From positions 1 through 15,083 of the forward strand of contig DATMKQ010000388.1 in NCBI GenBank assembly GCA_035571275.1: 15,083 nt of DNA. The letters run 5' to 3'. Every line of letters begins with the position of its first letter. Positions within the stretch are counted from its first letter, which is position 1. Origin of the DNA: Trebonia sp035571275 (GTDB lineage: Bacteria > Actinomycetota > Actinomycetes > Streptosporangiales > Streptosporangiaceae). The notes beneath the pieces were generated by a model, which was not told where the DNA came from, ran no database searches, and saw nothing but the letters and a program-made list of their open reading frames with translations. The translations under genes and the position numbers were made by a program. Below are positions 7,476 through 14,924 of the stretch, one piece after another.

Positions 7476-8063
7476 ATGGGAAGGAAGGTGCCTCCGAGTG
7501 GTAACCGCCGGCGCCGTGTCGCTGCTGGCTCGCAGGGAGGCGGCTTCTTCCGGCGGCCGCAGGAGATGCTTGCCGCTCTCAACGAGGAGGTGGGCGCCGA
7601 GGCCGCGGAAGCCGTTCGGCGTTCCATGGAGCTGACAGGAAACCCCCGGCCGCTAGCGGACGCTGAGCGTAACCAGCTACACGCCAACCTCGCTCCCGTG
7701 CTGCACGACATCAGGGCAACGGGGGCGATCGTGCCGGAGATCCGGGAGGAATCACACGAGGATCTGGGCCCGGACGTGGTCAGCGCGTGGGTTCAGGGGC
7801 CTGACGGAATCACCGGCTCGGGCCTGCGGGTGGATATGACCCTTTCCCCGCGGGAGCGGCTAGCGGACATCGCGGAGCAGGTCCAGGAATGGGAGGTAGA
7901 GGAACTGGCGGCCGCGGGCCGTTCGGCGACATGGCCGGAGTGTCCGGAGCATCCGAATTCTCACCCCCTCTCGCCCCGGGTCCAGGACGGCGCCGCGGTG
8001 TGGTGCTGCCCGGCCAACGGCCGCGCGGAATATCCCATCGGAGGCGTGCCAACCCCCCGGTGA
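7476..8063 (+). CDS. Unknown soluble protein with Cys/His-rich C-terminal tail
   Basis: 195 residues, no recognised family. The N-terminus is basic (MGRKVPPSGNRRRR), then a helical, Glu/Ala-rich middle part with PQEMLAALNEEVG (28-40) and a second acidic helix at about 124-147. The C-terminus holds CPEHPNSHPL (156-165) and VWCCPANG (175-182), so Cys156, His159, His163, Cys177 and Cys178 could form a small zinc site (inference). Similar CPEHP...VWxCP tails occur in short actinobacterial proteins of unknown role. There is no signal peptide or transmembrane segment, so it is probably cytoplasmic. The ATG at 7476 is supported by a TATACT box 6 bases upstream; the stop is TGA at 8061-8063. The 238 bases to egtA make co-transcription possible, but egtA has its own promoter candidate. 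Confidence 0.7.
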   Translation: MGRKVPPSGNRRRRVAAGSQGGGFFRRPQEMLAALNEEVGAEAAEAVRRSMELTGNPRPLADAERNQLHANLAPVLHDIRATGAIVPEIREESHEDLGPDVVSAWVQGPDGITGSGLRVDMTLSPRERLADIAEQVQEWEVEELAAAGRSATWPECPEHPNSHPLSPRVQDGAAVWCCPANGRAEYPIGGVPTPR

Positions 8064-8289
8064 CTACCCGGTCGAAGGCCAGCGGCGCGAAAGCCAGGCG
8101 TGACGCGCACCCTGTGTCCCAGGCGTCGCATAGGCTGTGGGATAGTGGAATATAACAAATGCGTATCGGTGACTCGAGTGTGGATCATCGCAGGTCGGGC
8201 GGCCGTCGAAGGTCGGCTGACGGATCGCGCGTTGGCCGGAGCGGCGCCGCGGCTGGCTCGGGCCGCAGGGTTTTGTCGGTGGCCGAGGT

Positions 8290-8295
8290 TATGGT
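8290..8295 (+). promoter_or_regulatory. Candidate -10 box for the egtABCD operon (leaderless)
   Basis: TATGGT matches TANNNT and ends 6 bases before the egtA ATG at 8302, the same geometry as for selD and the 195-residue gene. No convincing -35 is seen. There is no strong Shine-Dalgarno for egtA; CGAGG at about 8284-8288 is far and weak. The 8064-8301 gap holds no other clear signal apart from an AT-rich TATAAC at 8151-8156 and a 48-codon small frame (8159-8305). Confidence 0.4.
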
Positions 8296-8301
8296 GCACG
8301 C

Positions 8302-9666
8302 ATGACGGTCATCCATGAGGAGCAGGCCATCCAGCACATCCACGGGATCTGCCTGAAGACCGGCCCCCCGCGGCGGGTCGGCGTCGAACTCGAGTGGCTG
8401 GTGCGCGACGCGCGCAATCCCGCTCTGCCGGTTCCGGCGGAGCGGATCGCAGCGGCCGTGTCAGCATTCGGCGCCGGGGTTAGCGAAGGAGATTCCGGGG
8501 AGGCAGCGGGGGCTATACCGCGACACAGCGCCGGGCGTCAGGTGCCCGCGTTGCCGTCCAGTTCCGCGCCGGGCGTCCTGCCGTCCGGTGCCACGCTTAC
8601 CACAGAGCCCGGCGGGCAGCTTGAGCTAAGCTCGTTGCCCGCGGATTCGCTCGCCGACTGCGTGCGGTCAACCGTCGAGGATCTCACCGCACTGCGCGCG
8701 GCGGCCGCCGACGCCGGGCTCGAGCTCGCCGGCTTCGGGCTCGACCCGTTCCGCCCTCCGCGCCGGATCCTGCACCTGCCGCGATACGCGGCCATGGAGG
8801 CGTTCTTCGATCGAGGCGGCCCGTGGGGGCGCCAGATGATGTGCGCCACCGCGTCGGTGCAGGTGTGCCTGGACGCCGGGGACGAAGGCGACGGTCCTTC
8901 CGGATACCGGTGGCGGTGGCGGCTGCTGCATACCATTGGCCCGGTGCTCGTGGCCGCGTTCGCCAACTCGCCGCTGCGGCGCGGACGGCCGACCGGCTGG
9001 CGCTCGTCCCGGCAACAGATCTGGGCGCATATGGATCCGGGCAGGACCAGGCCGCCGGAACTGAACGGGGACCCGCGCGCCGACTGGGCGGCATACGCGC
9101 TGGACGCCCAGGTCATGTGCGTCCGCGACGACGGATCCGGCGACTGGACCGCGCCCCCGGGGCTGACGCTGCGCGACTGGGTGCGCGGCGGGGCCGTGGA
9201 GGGTCGCCGGCTCCGCCCGCCGACAACCGAGGACCTGGTCTACCACCTGTCCACGCTGTTCCCGCCGGTCCGGCCGCGCGGGCACTTCGAGCTGCGCATG
9301 ATCGACGCGCAGCCCGGCGACGGCTGGGTGGTTCCCGCCGCCGTGACGAGCGCGCTGCTCGGGGACACGAGGGCGGGTGAGACGGCCATGGCCGCCTGCG
9401 AGCGGCTCTGGAGCGACCCGGACGGCGGCGGCTGGGGCGACCGGGCCGACTGGGGCGATAACCCGTGGCTGGTCGCGGCCAGGCGCGGGCCCTCGGAGCC
9501 GATGATCGCCCAGGCCAGCAGGGAGTGCTTCGCCGCGGCGCGGGAGGCGCTCGTCCGGCATGCGGCGCCGGTACCCATCCTCGACGTGGTGGACGCCTTC
9601 ATCGAGCAGTACGTAGCGCAGGACCGATGCCCGGCGGACGACATTCTGGAGGAAGTAGGCAGATGA
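8302..9666 (+). CDS. egtA: Glutamate-cysteine ligase EgtA (ergothioneine pathway)
   Basis: 454 residues. EgtA joins glutamate and cysteine with ATP to give gamma-glutamylcysteine, the sulfur donor used by EgtB. The GCS2-type fold shows in RRVGVELEWLVRD (24-36), whose acidic residues bind metal/ATP, TTEPGGQLELSSLP (about 96-109), MCATASVQVCLDAG (the substrate-binding strand) and FANSPLRRGRPTGWRSSRQQ (about 221-240, the Arg-rich loop typical of actinobacterial EgtA/GCS2). Length fits the family. Between about residues 52 and 90 there is a Gly/Ala/Ser-rich insertion that interrupts the N-terminal region and looks like a disordered loop. The ATG at 8302 agrees with the family N-terminus. The stop overlaps the egtB start as ATGA (9663-9666). 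The following genes make the pathway assignment firm. Confidence 0.93.
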   Translation: MTVIHEEQAIQHIHGICLKTGPPRRVGVELEWLVRDARNPALPVPAERIAAAVSAFGAGVSEGDSGEAAGAIPRHSAGRQVPALPSSSAPGVLPSGATLTTEPGGQLELSSLPADSLADCVRSTVEDLTALRAAAADAGLELAGFGLDPFRPPRRILHLPRYAAMEAFFDRGGPWGRQMMCATASVQVCLDAGDEGDGPSGYRWRWRLLHTIGPVLVAAFANSPLRRGRPTGWRSSRQQIWAHMDPGRTRPPELNGDPRADWAAYALDAQVMCVRDDGSGDWTAPPGLTLRDWVRGGAVEGRRLRPPTTEDLVYHLSTLFPPVRPRGHFELRMIDAQPGDGWVVPAAVTSALLGDTRAGETAMAACERLWSDPDGGGWGDRADWGDNPWLVAARRGPSEPMIAQASRECFAAAREALVRHAAPVPILDVVDAFIEQYVAQDRCPADDILEEVGR

Positions 9667-10982
9667 CTGAAGACAGCGAAGCCCTGCGGGACCGGATCGC
9701 CGGGGAACTGCTCGAGGCGCGCGGCCGCACTACGCTGCTCACCTCGGTCCTGGATGAGGCGGACCTGGTCAGACAGCACTCCCCGCTGATGTCGCCGCTG
9801 GTCTGGGACCTAGCGCACGTGGCTAACCAGGAAGAGCTCTGGCTGCTGCGCGAGGTCGGCGGCCGGACGCCCCTGCATCCGGAGATCGACCCGCTGTACG
9901 ACGCGTTCGAGCACCCGCGCGCCACCAGGCCGTCGCTGCCGCTGCTCGCGCCGGGCGAGGCCCGCGGCTACGGGCACGAGGTGCGCGGCCGTGTCCTCGA
10001 CCTGCTCGAGGTGGTCCGCTTCGGCAACGGCAAACGCCTGCTCGACGGCGGCTTCGCCTTCGGCATGATCGCGCAGCACGAAGTGCAGCACGACGAGACC
10101 ATGCTCGCCACGCACCAGCTGCGGCTCGGCCCCCCGGCGCTCAGCGCGCCGGCGCCGGAATCGGCGCCCGCCGACGCGGCGGCCCTGCCCGCCGAGGTTT
10201 ACGTGCCCGGCGGCCCGTTCACCATGGGCACCTCGACCGAGCCGTGGGCGCTTGACAACGAACGGCCGGCGCACGTCGTGGACGTCCCGCCGTTCTTCCT
10301 GGACACCACGCCGGTGACCAACGCCGCCTACGCCGAGTTCCTCGCCGACGGCGGCTACGACGACCCGCGCTGGTGGACGGCGGACGGCTGGGAGCACAGG
10401 CAGCGCGCGGGGCTTAAGGCGCCGCTGTTCTGGCGGTGGGAGGGGGAATGGGTGCGGGTGTCGTTCGGGGTGACGGCCCCCATTATTCCGAACGAACCGG
10501 TCGTGCACGTGTGCTGGTACGAGGCGGACGCGTACGCGCGGTGGGCCGGGCGGCGGCTTCCCACCGAGGCCGAATGGGAGAAGGCGGCGCGGTGGGATCC
10601 GGTTGCGGAGCGGTCGCGCCGGTTCCCGTGGGGGGACGCGGACGCCATTCCGTCGCTGGCGAACCTGGGGCAGCGGCACCTGCGGCCCGCCCCGGCGGGC
10701 TCGTACCCGGACGGCGCGGCGCCGTGCGGGGCACGCCAGCTCATTGGCGACGTGTGGGAGTGGACGAGCTCGGACTTCCTGCCGTACCCGGGGTTTGTGG
10801 CGTGGCCGTACAAGGAGTACTCCGAGGTGTTCTTCGGCCCTGAGTACAAGGTGCTGCGCGGCGGGTCCTTCGGAGTGTCCCCGGTCGCCTGCCGCGGCAC
10901 GTTCAGGAACTGGGATTACCCGATCCGGCGGCAGATCTTCGCCGGGTTCCGCACGGCGCGGCCAGCTCCGGAGAACGCTTAA
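9663..10982 (+). CDS. egtB: Hercynine oxygenase EgtB (sulfoxide synthase)
   Basis: 439 residues from the ATG at 9663 (ATGA overlap with egtA; the open frame further upstream lies inside egtA and is not family-like). EgtB is a non-haem iron enzyme that uses O2 to link hercynine and gamma-glutamylcysteine as a sulfoxide. The N-terminal DinB-like domain supplies the iron ligands: His52 (WDLAHVANQEELW) and His139/His143 (AQHEVQHDET). The C-terminal formylglycine-generating-enzyme-like domain runs from VYVPGGPFTMGT (179-190) through LIGDVWEWTSS (360-370) to CRGTFRNWDYPIRRQIFAGF (410-429). Compared from memory with the M. thermoresistibile enzyme, Arg86, Arg89, Asp418 and Arg422 match its gamma-glutamylcysteine-binding Arg87, Arg90, Asp416 and Arg420, indicating that substrate rather than free cysteine. 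The TAA at 10980-10982 overlaps egtC by one base. Confidence 0.95.
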   Translation: MTEDSEALRDRIAGELLEARGRTTLLTSVLDEADLVRQHSPLMSPLVWDLAHVANQEELWLLREVGGRTPLHPEIDPLYDAFEHPRATRPSLPLLAPGEARGYGHEVRGRVLDLLEVVRFGNGKRLLDGGFAFGMIAQHEVQHDETMLATHQLRLGPPALSAPAPESAPADAAALPAEVYVPGGPFTMGTSTEPWALDNERPAHVVDVPPFFLDTTPVTNAAYAEFLADGGYDDPRWWTADGWEHRQRAGLKAPLFWRWEGEWVRVSFGVTAPIIPNEPVVHVCWYEADAYARWAGRRLPTEAEWEKAARWDPVAERSRRFPWGDADAIPSLANLGQRHLRPAPAGSYPDGAAPCGARQLIGDVWEWTSSDFLPYPGFVAWPYKEYSEVFFGPEYKVLRGGSFGVSPVACRGTFRNWDYPIRRQIFAGFRTARPAPENA

Positions 10983-11842
10983 TGTGCCGGCACATCGCTT
11001 ACCTGGGGCCGACGGTCTCGCTGCGGTCGGTGCTTATCGACCCGCCGTTCGGGCTGTACCGGCAGGCGTGGGCGCCGCGGCGGCAGCGGCACGGGACGGT
11101 GAACGCCGACGGGTTCGGCATCGGCTGGTACGCCGAGGGCGATCCGATCCCGGCCAGGTACCGGCGGGCCAGTCCGATGTGGGGCGACGGGTCGCTGCCT
11201 GACCTGGCCCGCGTCGTCAGGTCGGCGGCGGTGCTGGCCGCGGTGCGTTCGGCCACCGCCGGCATGGCGCTCGGCGAGGCCGCTGTCGCGCCTTTCGCGT
11301 CCGGACGCTGGCTGTTCAGCCACAACGGGGTGCTCGACGGGTGGCCGGCCTCGGCGGAGGCGCTCGCCGTTCCGGCCTGGGCCGAACGAGCCTCCGTTCC
11401 TGAGAGCGCGGAGCAACCCTCCGTTCCGGCTCTGCTAACCGGGGGGGACGACCCCCCGGACCCCCCGCGAAAACCATTTTCGCTCTTTTCCCTTGAGGCG
11501 ATGGTTGATTCGGCCTTCCTGTGGGCGCTGGTGCTTGGGCGGCTAGAGGCCGGGGTTCCGCCTGACGCGGCGCTGGCCGAGACGATCGTCGGCATCGAGG
11601 CGGCCGGCGGTACCGGCCGGTTCAACTTTCTGATGACCGACGGCCGGTCGGTTGTCGCCACGGCCGCCGGGGACACGCTGTGGTACCGGCAGGCCGACGG
11701 CGCCGTGATCGTCGCCTCCGAGCCGGGCGACGACGGCCCAGGGTGGACCGAAGTTCCCGACCGCCAGGTGCTGACGGCGGCCCCCGACCGGGTGACCGTC
11801 CGTCCGCTCACCACTCACACCGAAAGGATCGCAGTCCGTTGA
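10982..11842 (+). CDS. egtC: Gamma-glutamyl-hercynylcysteine sulfoxide hydrolase EgtC
   Basis: 286 residues. EgtC is a class II glutamine-amidotransferase-type (Ntn) hydrolase that removes glutamate from the EgtB product. After Met removal the catalytic nucleophile is Cys2 (MCRHIAYLGP). NADGFGIGWY (41-50) and SGRWLFSHNGVLDGWP (107-122) are the family substrate and oxyanion motifs. It is longer than mycobacterial EgtC (about 227 residues). The surplus is mainly a segment at about 129-170 between WPASAEAL and MVDSAFLWAL, containing GGDDPPDPPRKPFSLFS, whose DNA forms two stem-loops (see separate entries). The reading frame stays intact, so the enzyme may tolerate it as a surface loop, but this is untested. 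The start ATG overlaps the egtB stop (TAATG) and the TGA overlaps the egtD TTG, so expression is coupled. Confidence 0.93.
   Translation: MCRHIAYLGPTVSLRSVLIDPPFGLYRQAWAPRRQRHGTVNADGFGIGWYAEGDPIPARYRRASPMWGDGSLPDLARVVRSAAVLAAVRSATAGMALGEAAVAPFASGRWLFSHNGVLDGWPASAEALAVPAWAERASVPESAEQPSVPALLTGGDDPPDPPRKPFSLFSLEAMVDSAFLWALVLGRLEAGVPPDAALAETIVGIEAAGGTGRFNFLMTDGRSVVATAAGDTLWYRQADGAVIVASEPGDDGPGWTEVPDRQVLTAAPDRVTVRPLTTHTERIAVR
11367..11430 (+). repeat. Short direct repeats flanking the extra segment in egtC
   Basis: CCGTTCCGGC occurs at 11367-11376 and again at 11421-11430, 54 bases (18 codons) apart and in the same frame. A second overlapping pair, CCTCCGTTCC, is at 11391-11400 and 11418-11427. 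Both lie just before the stem-loop pair and suggest slippage or duplication when the segment arose. Confidence 0.6.
11439..11459 (+). repeat. Perfect 8-bp stem-loop inside egtC
   Basis: CCGGGGGG (11439-11446) and CCCCCCGG (11452-11459) form a perfect G/C stem with a 5-base loop. A second C6 tract directly after (11461-11466) could compete for the G tract. Nothing in the rest of egtC looks like this. Confidence 0.75.
11467..11483 (+). repeat. Perfect 7-bp stem-loop followed by a T-rich run, inside egtC
   Basis: GCGAAAA (11467-11473) pairs with TTTTCGC (11477-11483) around the loop CCA, followed by TCTTTTCCC. It lies 7 bases after the G/C stem-loop. The AT-rich palindrome is out of character in a gene with about 90% G or C in third positions. 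It also loosely resembles a Zur-type palindrome, though its place inside a gene argues against an operator. Confidence 0.7.
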
Positions 11843-12813
11843 CCACTGTCGAGCATCGCCTTCCGCCGGACTACCGCGCCGCGTCCCTGCGGTCTGACGC
11901 ACTCGCCGGGCTCAGCGCCACACCGAAGTTCCTGCCGCCGAAGTGGTTCTACGATGCCCAGGGCAGCGCCCTGTTCGAGAAGATCACCGAACTCCCCGAG
12001 TACTACCCGACCCGCGCCGAGCGCGCGATCCTGACCGCGGTCTCCGGCGAGATCGCGGCGCTTTCCTGCGCTCATGAGCTCGTCGAGCTCGGCTCTGGAT
12101 CGTCGGAGAAGACCCGGCTGCTGCTCGACGCGCTGCGCGATCAGGGGACGCTGCGGTTCTACGTGCCGGTGGACGTGAGCGAGTCCGCGCTCGTGCTCGC
12201 CGGGGACGCTCTCGCCGTCGAGTACCCGGGCCTGGAGGTGCACGCGGTCGTGGCGGACTTCGAGGTTGCCCTGGGACTTCCGCTGGCCGATGACGCGGCG
12301 GGGTCGCGGCTTGTCGCCTTCCTCGGCTCCACGATCGGGAACATGGTGCCGGAGGAACGCGCGTCGTTCCTGTCCAGGATCCGCTCGCAGCTGCGGCCCG
12401 GGGACACGTTCCTGCTGGGCACCGACCTGGTGAAGGACCCGGCTGTCCTGGTGGCGGCTTACGACGACTCCGCCGGGGTGACCGCCGCGTTCAACAAGAA
12501 CGTGCTCGCGGTGCTCAACGCCGAGCTCGGCGCGGACTTCGACCTCGACGCGTTCGACCATGTCGCCGTGTGGGACGCGCGGAATGAGTGGATGGAGATG
12601 CGGCTCCGCTCGTCCGCGGATCAGGTCGTGCACGTCCCGGCGATCGGCCTGACGGTCCGGTTCGCCGACGGGGAGGAGATGCGTACCGAGGTGTCCGCCA
12701 AGTTCCGGCGGCCGGGGGTGGAACGCGAACTGGCCGCCGCCGGGTTCGCGATGCGGTCGTGGTGGACGGATCCGGCCGGCCAGTTCGGGCTGTCGTTGTC
12801 GGTCCCGACGTAA
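11839..12813 (+). CDS. egtD: L-histidine N-alpha-methyltransferase EgtD
   Basis: 324 residues from a TTG at 11839. EgtD trimethylates histidine with three S-adenosylmethionine to give hercynine, the first committed intermediate of ergothioneine. LVELGSGSSEKTRLLLDAL (81-99) is the SAM-binding motif, VDVSESAL (111-118) and FLGSTIGNM (161-169) follow as in the family. Tyr56 (EYYPT) and Asn168 (STIGN) match the histidine-binding Tyr56 and Asn166 of the M. smegmatis enzyme, and Glu284/Ser286 (RTEVSAKF) match its Glu282/Ser284 (from memory). Length agrees with about 321 there. The TTG start forms a TTGA overlap with the egtC stop and is preceded by AAGGA at about 11824-11828, so the start is well supported. 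It is the last gene of the operon; egtE, needed for the final C-S lyase step, is not downstream, as also occurs in streptomycetes. Confidence 0.95.
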   Translation: MTTVEHRLPPDYRAASLRSDALAGLSATPKFLPPKWFYDAQGSALFEKITELPEYYPTRAERAILTAVSGEIAALSCAHELVELGSGSSEKTRLLLDALRDQGTLRFYVPVDVSESALVLAGDALAVEYPGLEVHAVVADFEVALGLPLADDAAGSRLVAFLGSTIGNMVPEERASFLSRIRSQLRPGDTFLLGTDLVKDPAVLVAAYDDSAGVTAAFNKNVLAVLNAELGADFDLDAFDHVAVWDARNEWMEMRLRSSADQVVHVPAIGLTVRFADGEEMRTEVSAKFRRPGVERELAAAGFAMRSWWTDPAGQFGLSLSVPT

Positions 12814-14745
12814 CCGCTGTCCTTCGTAGCGGCGGCCCGTCCCCTCGGCGAGGACGTGCCGCCGCTGCCAGGCGGCCAGGTCAGACGGGTCGTCGGGCGA
12901 GCGGTCACAGATCACGTAGCGGGCGGGCGCCATCGCCGTGAACCTGACACCATCCGGCGGGTTGGCTCTGCCGCTGCCGCGTAGCACGGTCATGCACGCC
13001 GCGTGGGCCTGCGTCGGGGTGCGGATACCTTCCCCCGACGTCAGGTAAGCCACAAGCGCCACCTCGTCCCCGTCGCCGCGCTCGCGGCCGGCGCCTTGGA
13101 CGGGAAAGATGCGCGCGCCGCGGCCGGGGAGCGCGTCCTCGAGCAGACGCTGCACCTCCGGCAGCTCGACCCAGCACGAATCGACCAGCAGCCACGTCTC
13201 GTCTCGTACCGCTGGGCCCACGCCTGTGATCTCGGCGACCCGATTCATGCTCACATCAGCCGAAGCAGCCGCCACCAGGAGCCGCTCCACAGCGCGCAGC
13301 AGTGCCTCGATGTCGGCACGCGGCACGCGGGCGCTGTCGGTCGTCAGCGCGCCGAGCACCAATTCCTCATCCACCCGCATCAACGCCAGCAGCAGCAGCG
13401 GCTCTCCGATCTCGGTCGCCGCGGTCACCCGCAGCCTGGTGCTCCCGAGTGCATGGAGCACGTCGGCGAGGTCTCCCGCCGAGACTTCTGAAGTCTCGGC
13501 CTCGTCGACAGTCGCGTCGTTGAACACGCACGCACGGATATAGATGATGCCCCGTTCGTCCTCGACCTCCCTGATCACCCGCGCTACCTCCGCGCGGTCC
13601 GCCAGGCAGGCCCGGCCCGCGGCCATGGTGGCCGTCGCCGCCCGCCGCACCAGGTCATCAAACTGTTCCACCGCGGTGTTCACCGAAATCAACGTGTTGC
13701 TCGTGATCATCCCGACGTATTCCTGCAGCCGCCGCTCCGGCCGGTTGTTCGACAGCGCCGACAGCACGCATCGCTCCTGCCCCGTCCGTACGTTGAGCAC
13801 CGCGCACAACGCGGCCAGCACCGCCGCCTGCCGCCGCATCCCCGTCCTCGCGGCGATATGCCGCAGCGCCAGCGCGCCCGCTGTGGACAACAGCCACCCG
13901 GCCAGCGCCACGCCGTCCTCGCCAGGCTCGCCGTGTTCGCCTGGCTCGCCGGGTTCGCCTGGCTCGCCGTGTTCGCGGGGTTCGCCGGGTTCGCCGGGTT
14001 CGCCTCGCGGCAGAGCGAACATCAGTTGTGGCATGGTCCGCAGCCGTGCCCGCCAGTCCCGCAGCGCCGTCGCCGCCCGCCGCTCCCCCGCCGGCGACCG
14101 CTCCGCCATCGCCTGGTCCAGCGGCTGATGACCCCGCGGCCCCGCCGCCCGGTCGGCCCGGTCGCCTGCCAGTTGGGTGAACTGCCGTCCTACCACCGCC
14201 ATCGCGACCAGATCGGCCGCCACATGCGAGTACACCGCCACCGCGGCGCGTGGGATCCCGGCGACCATCGCCACCGCCACCCGGAGCGGGAAGTCCGCCT
14301 CGGGATCGAATTCCGTGGCCCGCAACCATGCCACCAATTCCCCGGCCATCATCGCGATACCCCGCACACCCGGTGGAATTGTCCCCGTTACCTCGAACAC
14401 ATCCACAGCGAGCGCTCCGGCCCCCACTACCCGCTGCATCGGCGGCTCACCCCGCGAATATGTCGTGCGCAATGACTCATGCCTCTCCAGCAACACCTCC
14501 AATGCGGCGACGATGTCATCCATGGTGACGCCATCGGGCAAATCAAACGTCCATTCGATCATTCGCGTGTACTGGGTCGTATCGGTGATCCAGGACAGGG
14601 TGCTAGCCTGCCCTCTCGTACACGGGCCTTCGGCGGCGCGCAAGCCCGAAAATTTCGCGAAGACCTGGCCGGCCGCGATCAGGGTGACCGGCGGTATTCC
14701 GTCCGGCGGCTGATGGAGTAGCGTCAGCATTTCCCGCAACCCCAT
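12814..14745 (-). CDS. Stand-alone NRPS condensation-domain-like protein, degenerate active site; 3' end unresolved
   Basis: About 644 residues before reaching egtD; the frame stays open to a TGA at 11815-11817, so the true end is unknown and the part after 12814 is probably not protein-coding. The ATG at 14745 has GGGAGGT 7 bases upstream, better than the in-frame ATG at 14787. Condensation-domain features occur in order: RHESLRT (88-94), then SHVAADL (173-179) at the HHxxxDG site, keeping the second His (174) and Asp (178) but losing the first His and the Gly, then EYVGMITSNTLISVNT (342-357) like the VGxFVNTLPLR motif. A collagen-like GEP repeat fills 248-277. Residues 514-640 (WVELPEVQRLLEDALPGRGA, EVALVAYLTSGEG, ARYVICDR) resemble the small C-terminal subdomain of adenylating enzymes. 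No A or T domain is visible. It may be a trans-acting or non-catalytic C-domain; function unknown. Confidence 0.7.
13915..14004 (-). repeat. Ten collagen-like triplets (9-base tandem repeat)
   Basis: On the minus strand the 90 bases encode GEP GEP GEP REH GEP GEP GEP GEH GEP GED, ten Gly-x-y-like triplets (one starts with Arg). The DNA repeats a unit close to GGCGAACCC/GGCGAGCCA. It lies between the two lobes of the condensation-like domain and is a likely length-variable site. Confidence 0.85.
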
Positions 14746-14789
14746 AGGGCACCTCCCGGCATTACCGCTATTGCGCTTGTCTCCCATTC

Positions 14790-14817
14790 ATCGTTTCGTT
14801 CCGCTCGCGTGTGTCAA
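14790..14817 (-). promoter_or_regulatory. Candidate promoter of the condensation-like gene
   Basis: On the minus strand TTGACA (14812-14817) is a perfect -35 hexamer, followed after 16 bases by AACGAT (14790-14795), a weak -10. The distance to the ATG at 14745 leaves a leader of about 37 bases containing the GGGAGGT ribosome-binding site. Confidence 0.4.
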
Positions 14818-14924
14818 GCCCCGCGATCGCCCGGTACCGCCACGGCATCCGTGTGGTTTGTCGAGCGGAAGTGGTCTGGCGCTAGCTTGCACGCGCGGCC
14901 GCGGAGGAACAACCGGGGCATCGA

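Noticed and set aside
9465..9662. Upstream extension of the egtB frame
   Set aside because: Lies within egtA and has no EgtB-like sequence; the ATG at 9663 has the ATGA overlap.
11467..11483. Zur-type operator reading of the AT palindrome in egtC
   Set aside because: Only partial match to a Zur-like palindrome and located inside a coding sequence, far from any start codon it could control.
9663..12813. egt cluster as a selenoneine (sen) cluster
   Set aside because: EgtA and EgtC are present and EgtB keeps the gamma-glutamylcysteine-binding residues; no SenB-like gene is visible.
13003..13543. Plus-strand frames antisense to the condensation-like gene
   Set aside because: No ribosome-binding site, shadow composition, and the minus strand has condensation-domain motifs.
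13915..14004. CRISPR-like or other spaced repeat array
   Set aside because: The repeats are contiguous 9-base codon triplets without spacers and encode a GEP run in frame.
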